64,000 bases of DNA from Symbiodinium natans (lineage: Eukaryota > Sar > Dinophyceae > Suessiales > Symbiodiniaceae). Location: assembly GCA_905221605.1 (NCBI GenBank), contig CAJNDS010000324.1, positions 537,140 through 601,139 on the forward strand. Reading direction: 5' to 3'. Below the pieces are notes generated by a model, which worked only from the letters and a program-made list of their open reading frames with translations, had not been told where the DNA came from and searched no databases. Shown here in pieces: positions 10,539 to 21,200 of this stretch (its first letter is position 1; each line of letters begins with the position of its first letter). The position numbers and the translations under genes were made by a program.

Positions 10539-11189
10539 GATCCAAAGGATAGATCCTGAAACCTGAAACCCAGTACTACACCTACTACATCCTAAACCAG
10601 AAACCCTATAGAGTACACCCTAAAGCCCCAGGACCGTTTCTGGTTCAGGGCCCAAGGCTTTAGCCAAGTCGGGCGCTGGTTTCGGGTGTGACTGGGTCCG
10701 TCTTTGGCGGCGGGGAGGCATTGGAGGATACAGCCCCTAAACCTTAAATCCAGAGGACGGAGCAACAAAACCGCAAAAATGTTTTTTGTATATATGTATA
10801 TAGATAAACACCATGAAGCCTTCACAGCCTTGAATCCTTACAGGCCTAAACATCCCTTCTGTGCTAAGCCCAGGGGTATCGAAACTCCATAATCTCAAAT
10901 CCTGAAAATCCTAAAGCCCTTGACAACCCTAAAGCCCCAAGCCCAAAAACGCCCCAAATCCCGAATCCCTAAAGCCCGAAAGGCCTAAACCCTGAAACTC
11001 TACACCCATGCAGCCACTACACCCAATTTCCTTCTAACGCTTAAGCCCTATGCCCCTGTCCTAAAGCCTGAAGCGTTAGAGTTTAGGGTTTGCCTACCAC
11101 CCTAAACCCTAAACCCCTAAACCCCTAAACCCTAAACCCCAACCCCCCCCCCCCCCCCCCCCCAACCCATTCTCCCCCCCACAAAAGCA

Positions 11190-11258
11190 CACAACGCCTG
11201 GTCCAAGGAGCCGGAGGCGAAGCGGCAGCGCACGGATGCTTCGGGCTCTGCGGGCTGA
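11190..11258 (+). CDS. Putative terminal exon, basic
   Basis: It lies between a C-strand array with a poly-C tract and a G-strand array. The frame NAWSKEPEAKRQRTDASGSA-G ends at TGA 11256-11258. 'EPEAKRQR' looks like a nuclear-localisation-type basic patch. The family is unknown. Confidence 0.4.
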   Translation, partial: HNAWSKEPEAKRQRTDASGSAG

Positions 11259-11714
11259 GGTTTAGGGGTTTAGGGGAATCTGGAGGTCAAGAATTTCGGG
11301 TTTAGGAGTTTAGGGTTTAGGGTTTCAGGGGTTTGTATAGGGTTTTAGGGCTGTAGGATTTAGGGGTTTGGAGTTTAGGGCCTGAGGGTTTAGAGTCTGG
11401 GGTTTAGGGTCTAGTGTTCGTAACATGGATTGAGGTTTGGAGGGGTGTGTAAGCTTACATAGGTTCTAATCCGCATGGAAGGTCATTCCCTGATGCACCA
11501 CGAAAGGCCCTTTTGCTGATGAACTCTATATCGAAGGTGCATATTCTAAACCCTAAGCCCTAAAGGGGGCAGTTCATGGACACCCTAACCCTTAGGCTCA
11601 AAACAGCACAGCAAAAATCCTTACATACCAAGTTCAAGGGACTAAAGGAGGGACGCTTACAAGGGACCTTCGGAAGTATGTAGGGGCTACTTAGGCACAT
11701 AGGGACTATATAAG

Positions 11715-11925
11715 GTGTATATATATACATATATATATATATATATACATATATACATATATATATATATATATGTATAGATGTATATATGTACATATAT
11801 ATATACATATATATATATATGTATATACATATATATATATATATATGTACATATGTATATTTACATACATGTATATATATATATATGTACATATAAATAT
11901 GTATGTATATATATATATGGGGTCA
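11715..11925. repeat. TA-rich dinucleotide tract with GTA/CAT interruptions
   Basis: About 200 bases of (TA)n broken by TACATA/TATGTA, nearly self-complementary. The Tyr/Ile-rich ORFs on both strands here come from the tract and are not genes. Confidence 0.95.
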
Positions 11926-12070
11926 TATACGGAAATAAGATTGAGAGTCCCTTCTAGGGGCCCCTCCTTGCACCCCTTAGCCAAGATAAGAGTCCTCAGA
12001 GCCCAGCATTGCACCCTAAACCCAAAACCCTAAACCCTAAACCCTAGACCCTAAACCCCAAGGGGCTTAG

Positions 12071-12146
12071 GGATCCGAAGCGGGCGCTGCGCCGGGCTCA
12101 CGGTGTGTCACGTCGCGCGGGCAAAAATGCGGCACCAACAGACAAG
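12071..12146 (+). CDS. Putative exon, Arg-rich
   Basis: Between a C-strand array (left) and a G-strand array (right) lies the frame DPKRALRRAHGVSRRAGKNA followed by APTDK. It is GC-rich with no stop. The family is unknown and the boundaries are approximate. Confidence 0.4.
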
Positions 12147-12983
12147 GGCTTGGGGTTTGGGGTTTGGGGTTTAGGGTTTAGGGTTTAGGGTCTAGGGTCT
12201 AGGGTTTAGGGTTTGGGGTTTGGGGCCCGGGGTTTGGGGTCCAGGAGCATGAGGTGGCGAAGGTTGCCGGAAGTCCAGTTTCCCAGACCCCTATATCCCT
12301 CTTGGGGGTTTGTTGTTTATATAGAACCCCAGAGGGTATTAAAGATCTTACTTTTATTGGGGTTCTAAGGGGAGAAAACCCTGAACCTCAGCCCTGAAAC
12401 GCCTTCATGTTTAGAGTTTTCGAGCTTTGATTTGGTAAGGGTTTTAGGGATGTGGTGGGCTGAAGATTGTCCGATTGTCCTCTGGTTTAGAGCTTATGCT
12501 CCAAGGGTTTGGCGTTTAGGGTTGAGGCCCTCAAGGTATAATACATGCATAACATGTTCGAGGCCTAAAGTAAGCTATCTAGGTACATGTTGCAGCTCCC
12601 TTGTTGCTTTCGGTAGTTCTCCAAACCCATTTTAGGGCAGCACCCTAAATATGAGGCCCCGCATTGTAAGCGGAGCCTCAAGCTCGTGAACCCTGACTCG
12701 GTTCTTTTGTTTCTGCCCAAGAAGAGGCCAAGCAATGAACTTTAAGGCGCTTGCAGGGCTGTGGGGGGCCCTTTAGCAATACAGGGTCCAGGGCGTTGCT
12801 TCAGGGTTTAGGGCTGATTGACAGGGTTTAGAGGGTTCAGACTTGCTGGCTAATGCCCCCTTTCTTGGTCTTGGTAGACCCCATAAGACTTCGTATACCT
12901 GTTTAGACTCCTCTAGTAAGGTACCGAACCCTAAACCCTAAACCCTAAACCCTAAACCCTAAACCCTAAACCCTAAACCCTAC

Positions 12984-13335
12984 ATGGCCGCCAGAGGCGG
13001 AGTGGTCGCTCCTTGGGCCGACATCCCAAGGAACACACGTGGACCTTTACGATGTTGCCTTCCACGCTTTCAGGCATGAGCTGCACAGGCGCGGCTTCTT
13101 GCTTTGGGCCGACTCAGGTTCACACGGACTGGTTTCCGGGCCTCAAGCGCCAGCGAGTCATTTCCCAGCAGCCGGCACGTGCACGGCGTGGAGCACCTCC
13201 GCCGCAACCTCCGTCGCAACCTGGACATGAGCGCAAGACACGGAGCCGGGCGGGCCGCTGCGATGAGTCCTTATGGTCAAGAACCAGAGAAAGACAATGT
13301 GCTAGTCCTTGCAGCTACTTGGCTAGGTCCCTGAA
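12984..13335 (+). CDS. Coding-like island of about 350 bases, frame changes inside
   Basis: A GC-rich unique block after a C-strand array. From about 13039 one frame reads VDLYDVAFHAFRHELHRRGF, then LLWADSG. Further on a different frame reads VEHLRRNLRRNLDMSARH to about 13334. The frame change means at least one intron or a lesion. The ATG at 12984 opens only a short frame. No family is recognised. Confidence 0.4.
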
Positions 13336-14891
13336 CCCTATGGGCCCTAAACCCTGGACCCCAAACCGTCACCATGGACCATAATCCCATAGTCCTTGAA
13401 CAATAAACCTGAACCCCTAAGCCCTGAACCCTACCCTCGCAGGGTGGACCTGAAATTGGGACACTCGCCGAGTACATCCCTCACGGGCTCGAGACCCTTG
13501 TCTGACTTGCAAACTTTAGGGTTTCGGGTTTAGGGTTCAGGCTTCAGGGTAGAGGCTGTAGTGTTTAGGGCTTCGGGGTTGAATCGCTAAGGCTCAGACG
13601 CTTTTGGGGGTGTAGAAGTTGCACGATCCTAAGTCCCGTGAAGATCACGATGAAAGGGCCGAAGGTTTTGGCCATAAAATGGCATGGTTGGATGTCCGGG
13701 AGAGAGCGTTGTAATCACTTTCGTATAGGGTTTAGGGTGAATCCGCAAGCCTCTTTCGCAGAACACCTATGAGAAGCAACATTAAGGGCAGCCTTCGATT
13801 TTGCCAAGGTAGCTCGGAACCTAGTAAAGATCGAAAATAATTCAACTGCCTAAACCAGATTAAGAACCCAAACCTGTGGTTGATTTGTTTCTTTGTTACG
13901 TTCCTTACACGGGCCCGACTCCCCGTATGACCGTCCATGACCCTTTCGCGTGAATAGGCCTTCCCCCCCAAAAAAATCTGCCTCTGAAAGCCCTAAACGA
14001 CTTGTTGCAACATTCAACCCCAAACCCTCAACCTCCCAAAAAGATCCACCTCAGAAAGCCATAAGCCTGAACCCAGAACCGCACTAGCCGATTTCAGACT
14101 GCACATCCTAAAGCACGACGTTCCAAATGTCCAGCAATCCAGTTAGAGTTTAGGGTTTAGGCTTCAGGGTTTAGGGTTTAGGGTTTCATGTTTAGGGTTT
14201 AGGGTTTCATGTTCAGGGTTTAGGGTTTAGGCTTCAGGGTTTAGGCTTAAGGGTTTAGGGTTCAGGGCTTAGGGTTCAGGGTGTAGTGCATGAAGGCTAT
14301 CAACCCTGAACCCTAAACCAATTCAGGGGTGGGTGTCGCGACTGCGGGGTTTTGGGTGTCTCCGTAGGCCTCGGTTTTCATGGCTTGGGGTTACCCTACA
14401 CCCTAAATCCGAGAATTAGGGAACCCCGCCAAGTCTGAACACGTCTAAACCCCATAAACCTCTCAGTGGGATTTGGGTTTGGGGTTTAGTTGGATCATGC
14501 AGGGATTTCGGGTTTGCAACCCTAAACCCTAAACCCAAAACCCTAAACCCTAAACCCTAAAGGCTTCTGTAGGGTTTATCGGGTTGATAGAGCTTGCAGA
14601 CCGTCGCTTGACATGTCGCCATGTATCTCCTTTGCTGAGAAGAGTTGGCAAATCGCCTTAACCCCGAAGCCCCAAACCCTGAACCCTAAACCCTAAACCC
14701 TAAACTCTAGACCCTAAACACTAAACCCTAAACCCTAAACCCCCAACCTATTTTAAGATTTTGGGCATCGGGTTGAGGGAGGGCCCATGCTCGTAGGTGC
14801 TCAGGTGCTGAGACTCCTGCCCGGTGATCTAGCACTTGTTTTCTTTCTTGGAGGATTCAGGGTTTAGGGTTTAGGCTTTAGGTTTTAGGGT

Positions 14892-15132
14892 TCAGGGTTT
14901 AGGGTCCCCGAAGCCCGCTGTTGTTAGAGTCCTCATACGCCGTCTTCTATCTGGACCGGGTATGGCCAATACACCGCCACGGTGTTTTGGCGCCTTTACC
15001 GCTCGGCCGGTCAGTACCCTCGACGTGAAGACGAAAAGTATTGCCTTACTGGCCCGGGCGCCCGCGCTGGCATTAACTGGCTTCGCGGTCTTCCACCAGA
15101 CATGGCGAAGTGCTCCACTGACCGTCACTTGA
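14892..15132. CDS. GC-rich island open on both strands, unidentified
   Basis: On the plus strand a frame without ATG runs from 14908 to a TGA at 15130-15132 (75 codons, including LDVKTKSIALLARAPALAL). On the minus strand a 78-codon ORF runs 15128-14892. The GC content and lack of telomeric words set this block off from its surroundings. It could be one exon, or sequence from another source. I cannot choose a strand. Confidence 0.3.
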
Positions 15133-17257
15133 CCAGTTGACCCTCTTCTAAGCGGATCACATCTATTGCCTTTGCCCGCTCTTTCAGCGTAATTCCTTTC
15201 TCACAGATACCCTTTAACGAAAGTAAGGGACCATCACCACTGAGGGACCATGTACCTGCGCTTAGAGTTTAGGGTTTAGGGTCCATCTTGGCAAAGGCTT
15301 AGAGGGTTTTGTTTGTGGGTTTTCGACTCGAGTGTTTCCAGGGTTTGTGCAAGTTTTAGTGGTGGGGAGATCAGATGTATAATTAGTCGGGTTGATCAGA
15401 TGTAGGATTCTCAAGTCCTGGTCCCTCCCTCCCCCCCCTCCCCCCCCTCCCCCCCTCCGCCCCTATATTCAGGAACGATGTAACTACCCTAAACCAACCC
15501 TAAACCTTGAACCTCAAGCCCCAAACCCTAAGCCCTAAACCCTAAGAGACTCTTGAGGATTGCAGCAGCTGAAGCAGACGTTGCTCGAGGCCGGGCCCGT
15601 ATTTTTATACTCCTCAGGATATAGGGTCTGAGGGTGATTAAGGGTTATAGGATTTCTAGGGTTTTAGGGTTTTAGGTTTCAGGATTTTCGGGCATCAGGT
15701 TCTGGAGGGTTCAGGTGGTTTTAGGGCTTCAAAGGGGGCCCCGAAGCATCCGGACACTCCCAGATAGAGCCCTGAACTCCGGCTTCCGGGTTTAGGTTTG
15801 TAGGGTTCAGTGTTTGAGGGTGTTTGCAGGGCTTAGGGGTCAGGATTTTAGGGCTTAGGGTTTTTGATTGCGGCGCTGTGGTTTTAGTCGGGCTTTAGGG
15901 TTTAGGACAGTTCCAGGGCGTGGGTGCTTAAATGGCTGAGGCGGTTGAGGTCTTTGGGTTTGCTTAGCGGTTGAAGGTTGGGGGCTTAACGCTATTTAAG
16001 GGCTTCAAGGGATTTTGAGTTTGGGGCTGAGTGGGGTTGAGTGGCTTTGGGTCTTTTAGTGGTTGAAGTTTTTTTAATCGGGGTTATAGTACCCCCCTAT
16101 TATAATCCCTATCAAGGACTGACATGAGGGGGAACATCCCAAAGTTTAAGGTTTAAAGTTTAAGGTATTTCAGGGCTTTCTCTAGAGCGAAGGGCTTAGG
16201 AGCTTTGGCGTGTCTAGTCCTTGAAGTCCGGGGTTGAACCCTTTTTGGGGGGTTTCAGGGTTTAGGGTTTAGGGCTTAGGTTTTTAGGGGTTTTAAGTTC
16301 AAGGCTTGGGTGTGGCAGGTCAAGAAGCTGGCAGTGCAGGGTTGAGGGGTTTCGGGTTTAGCCCCGCCTATCAGAACTACCCAGGGAGTGGCTCTCAAGA
16401 CCCCCATCTCTTGTGGTAAGACATGTCCCGATTACGCAAGTTGCTCAAGTTCAGAAACCCCAAGCCCCAAACCCCAAACCCCAAACCCCAAACCCCAAAC
16501 CCCAAACCCTAAACCCTAAACCCTAAACCCTAAACCCTAAAGTGGAGTGAAGCCCATGTCCTTCTGGTTCAGGTTTTCGAGTTCCTAAACTCCTGAAATG
16601 CTTTTGTCGAGGGACCGGTCTACTTCGGGCTTAGGGCCGTTTAGGGTTTTAGGGTCTTAGGGTCTTAGGGTTTAGGGTCTTAGGGGTTTTAGGGTTGAGG
16701 GTCTTAGGGTCCGAGGGTCTAAGGGGTTTAGGGTTTTAGGGTTGAGGGTCAGAGGGTTCAGGGTTTAGGGGTTCACTAAACAGCCCGAAACAGGACCCCA
16801 TAAATAGAAAGTGCTACATCATCGAGCAGAACGATGTTTTCTTTCCCCAACACGCAATAAAAGGAACAAGCAAACCAACAAGATAACAACCCCTCCCACA
16901 GATTTAAAATTACAAGCAGAAGCTCAAAACCCGAGAAAAAGCACCGTAACGTGGAGGAAAACTGCATTGCGGAACCTGATCCAGCTCAAATTCCTTGTTT
17001 CACCCTACATGGGAGGCCGGAAGTGCTTCTGCACGCCCAGCATACATGTTGTCAACGTGAAATGCCACATCCCAAGCCCTGAACGTCCACGAAACCCAGG
17101 AACTTTCACACCATAAAGGGTTTAGGGTTAAGGGTTTAGGGTTTAGGGTTTAGGGGTTAACTTTGTAGAGTTTAGGGGCCCCGAAGTCCCCACCGCAAGC
17201 ACGAAACCCCGTGTCCCCCAGAACCCTGACAAGTCCCGTCCTTGCTGAGCCTTCCTT

Positions 17258-17360
17258 GGGTTTAGGGTTTAGGGTTTAGGGTTTAGGGTTTAGGGTTTAG
17301 GGTTTAGGGTTTAGGGTTTAGGGTTTAGGGTTTAGGGTTTAGGGTTTAGGGTTTAGGGTT
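17258..17360 (+). repeat. Telomeric repeat array, TTTAGGG on + strand
   Basis: About fourteen perfect heptamers. Confidence 0.97.
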
Positions 17361-18222
17361 TTCCTCGGGGCGGCTCGGGGGTGCCTCTGGGCCCTACTTG
17401 CCATGAAGCACTGGGCCCTGCTGCTGCTTCAAGGCTCGGGGAGGGTTTAGGGTTTAGGGTTCAGGGTTCAGGGTTTAGGGTTTAGGGTTCAGGGTTCAGG
17501 GTTTAGGGTTTAGGGTACAAAGGAAGGGCTGCTGAAAGCCTCCCAGCCCTCCCTTCCCTCCTGTGAAGTGAGTGTGGGTGTGAGTGAGCTGCAAAGCCTC
17601 CGTCTGTGCCTTGCTGTGCTGCGTGAGCTGGTCTCTCTCTCTCTCTCTCTCAGTCTCTCAGTTTACACCCGAAGTAATTAAGTAGTTACTTAAACCCTCC
17701 AAACCCTGAAGCCTAGACCCTAAACCCTTTAGACCCCAAGCGTGACATTTGGATAAAAACATCCCTACTAATTTAATAAAAAAACACATTTCGAGTTTCT
17801 ATTGGGAGGGGGGGGGGGAGGGGGGCGGGGGGGTCCGCCTGTTTAATATTAGAGGAACCGATTGAGGGGGGGGATATAAGGTATTAGTAAATGGGGGGAG
17901 GGTCCGAAAATCGGTGTCCTTCGTGGGGGTTGCTATAGTATTTTGGGGCAATAAATTTCGAGAACATGAAGGGGCCTCCTGGCAGTCATAAGGGACAGTC
18001 AAGGGGGTTTAGGGTTTAGGGTTTAGGTTTGGGGGAGTTCAGGGTTTGGGCTCGTTGCGGCTTATCTGCTCCTTTGGGGGGGGGGGGATCTTTTCGGAGT
18101 TCATTGAAGCCTGCTCCCTTCACAGGTTGCTGAGTTCTTAGGAGGGAGGGGATTCCGATCCCTGAACTGCCCTAAACCCTAAACCCTAAACCCTAAACCC
18201 TAAACCCTAAATCCTTCCAGCC

Positions 18223-21200
18223 ATGGCCATCCGTCTGGAAGTCTGCCTCGTAAGCGGGCGGACGATCGCGCTTGAAGCTGAGCCAGGCGCACGGGTCGCT
18301 GCCCTGGCGCAAGAGGCTCAGGAAGCCCTTGGATGCACGAAGGGGAACTTGCTGACAGCCTCCGGCACGTGCTTGGATGCCTGTCCGCACATGGAAATAG
18401 ACTGCAACCTGCTTATGACTAAGAAAAGGTTTGTCTGAAGGGTTTTTTAAAAGTCTTTCTTAAAACCCTCTTCATGTTTTTGAAAGCGGTTCGAAGAACA
18501 GTTGAGGATGCAGGTAAAACAGTTGCAGAAGCCGGCCTCAAGGCAGGTGATGTTTTGACCTTCCACGCGCGGCCGGTGGCGGTGGCCGCCACGATTGCCG
18601 CGTTTGCGGCAATCCAAGGTGATGGATCTGCTTTCAGTTGGGGAGCGTTTCCTGGCGGCCGTAGCTGTTTTAATTACAGGGCTTGCAGGGTTCGGGAGGG
18701 TGTTTCCTGCCGTCCCTGAGGCCCCCGAAACCGAAACCCTAAGCCCTGACTGAACCTTGAAACCCAAGCCCTAAACACCAAACCCTAAACCCTAACAGCC
18801 TGATCCTGAACCACTCTCACTCCTTATAAGAGCAGATGTCCTGTATCGGGGTTTCCGACATTCGGGATACCTTCTAGGGATCTTTGTGTAATTGAAAGTG
18901 AATCCTACTATTTGGGGGTCTATTATGGGGGTCCCTAAACCCTAAACCCTAAACCCTAAACCCTAAACCCTAAACCCTAAACTCCCATATGAATTCGAGG
19001 ATTGATCACGGCGGTGACAGTTCCGCCTTTCAGAGGATGCTGAGGCATGTGCAGCAGAGACTTGGGGGCTGTTTAGGGTTTAGGGTTCAGGGTTTAGGGT
19101 TTAGGGTTTAGGGTAAATTCTGTGGAGGGTTTGGGGTGTAGGGAAAAATCAGTTGAGGGTCTAGGACTTGGTGTAAATTTAGCTGAGGGTTTAGGCCTTA
19201 GGTTTATCTTAGGGTTTGGAGTTTGCTGTCCGTCCGGCTGCACATTCATTTGCTGTTTACCAGAAAGCTGAGGTTACCACTACATATTTATGTATATACG
19301 TGCTGTAGGAATTACATAGCATCTCTCTTTTGCATCGGTAACGTCTTCTAGTGTTCTCTAACAGCCACCCAGGATACAATGCACCAACTTTGCTTTCGCT
19401 GCACTCCTGAGCGATGGGACTGTGCTAACCTGGGGTCATGACGAAGGTGGCGGAAACATGGGAGAGGGGTAGGGTCTAGCAGGGAATGAGGGAAGTAGGG
19501 CCCATTATATACCCTTTTAAGGGATGATATAGGGTACCCTATGCCCCCATCCCCTACGAACCAACAGTAAGTAACCTGACCTTCAGGTGGTGGAAACATG
19601 GGAGGGGTGCGATCATTGCTGAAGAACGTCCGGGAAATTCAAGCGAATGAGTTTGCCTTCGCAGCCATCCTGGATGATGGCTCAGTGGCTTACTCTTGGT
19701 TACGAGGGAATGGGGGCAGAAGGTACCCTATAGAATCCCGAAAAGGATATATATATATATAAACATATATATATATACCCTTTAGGCGAAAATGTAGGGC
19801 CCTATGTCCCACATTCCCTGCTCACAAACAGTAAGGTGGTGGCTTGGGGTGATCCAGAGCGCGGCGGCGACTGCAGCGAGGTTCCTGGGCTGCTGAGTTC
19901 AAGGTCTCTTTGACAAAACTTCCCCAGCGATGGTAGCCGATTTCAAGTTCTGGACAAAACGTTGTACCCTGAACTCCATCTACACTCCCGCATACCCTGA
20001 ACCTCACATAAACTCCTACATACCCAAAACCCCAAACCCTAAACCCTAAACCCCAAACCCTAAACCCTAAACCCTAAACCCTAAACCCCAGGTTCAAGCG
20101 CAGCTGCACGATGTGAGATGCATCCAGCGAACCAGCGCCGCTTTTGCCGCCCTCCGGGGCGATGGCTCCGTGGTGCTTTGGGGCGGCGGGCGCGATGCTG
20201 GGTAGGAATTTTGGGGGACTATGTTGTTCTTTTTTGGGGGCTTATAGGGGCGCGAAACCCTAAACCCTAAACCCTAAACCCTAAACCCTAAACCCCAAAC
20301 CCCAAACACATCACATTTAGGGATTTCGAGTTTGACGGGCCAACCTAGGATGGGAATCCCGGCCCTGCGGTGAAGATGTGCCTGACAGATGCTGGGTGCT
20401 CCCTTAAGAAGCGTGTAGGGTTTAGGGTTTAGGGTTTAGGGTTTAGGGTTTAGGGTCTAGGGTGTAGGGCGTAGGGTGTAGGGTGTAGGGTGTAGGGTAC
20501 CTATAGGCTTCCCCTGCTATCTATTCTTGGGAACGTTCTCCTGAACCCTCAACCCTGAACCACCCTAGACCCTAAACCCCAGGATGTGCAGCACATTCAG
20601 AGCAGCAAACGCGAGTTTGCAGCCATCCGTGCAGATGGCTCGATGGTGTCCTGGGGAGCTTCTTACGAAGCGCCGAAGACGCTCTGCGGCGCACAGCAGG
20701 TGCAGGCGAGCGATCGTGCCTTTGCGGCCATCTTACGCGATGGATCCGCGGTGGCTTGGGGCGATCCTGATTCTGGTGGGGACTGTAGTTCTGTACAGGA
20801 GCATGGAGGGGGGTGGGGGAGGGGGGATGATTTTTAGGGGTTGAAAGGTTTTGGGTTTTGCTTGAGTCATTTTCTACAGGAGCCTTGGGAAGGGAACCTC
20901 CACCCTGAACCCTGAACCCTAAACCCTAAACCCTATAAACCCTAAACCTACTCAAACAATAGTTTTCAAAGGGTCTTAACAGCACAACTCACAGGAGCGG
21001 CTGAAGAATGTGCAGGCAATTCAATCAACCCGCTGCGCATTCGCCGCGATCCTGGGTGACAACTCTGTGGCTGGGTCCATGATTTTTCAGCATCGAGAAG
21101 GAATATTGACTGCCGCCTGTATAGCCCTATCCCTAAACCGTTTTTGGGGGAATATCTTTCAGGGGTTTTCAACGGCCAACCTAGGTGGTGACGTGGGGCA

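Larger units (their letters stand above)
13340..18222. other. Long stretch without a supported gene
   Basis: The stretch consists of telomeric arrays (notably 14157-14290, 16480-16540, 17258-17360 and 17441-17515), a family-2 right half near 16075-16143, a CT tract (17633-17652), poly-G tracts near 17810-17832 and 18078-18088, and unique pieces. The piece 14892-15132 is open on both strands, and 17356-17440 could be an exon (LWALLAMKHWALLLLQGSG). The 101-codon ORF at 16811-17116 has an unprotein-like composition. Confidence 0.6.

Noticed and set aside
11560-12033. Three Tyr/Ile-rich ORFs of 86-110 codons on both strands
   Set aside because: They are translations of the TA-rich tract at 11715-11925.
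18447-18767. 106-codon minus ORF over the start of the RCC1-type gene
   Set aside because: It is the shadow of exon 2, whose plus-strand frame continues the ubiquitin-like domain and the first RCC1 core.
20584-20844. 86-codon plus ORF in the alternative frame of exon 9
   Set aside because: The 20583-20798 frame carries two RCC1 cores (EFAAIRADGSMVSWG, AFAAILRDGSAVAWG), so this one is a shadow.
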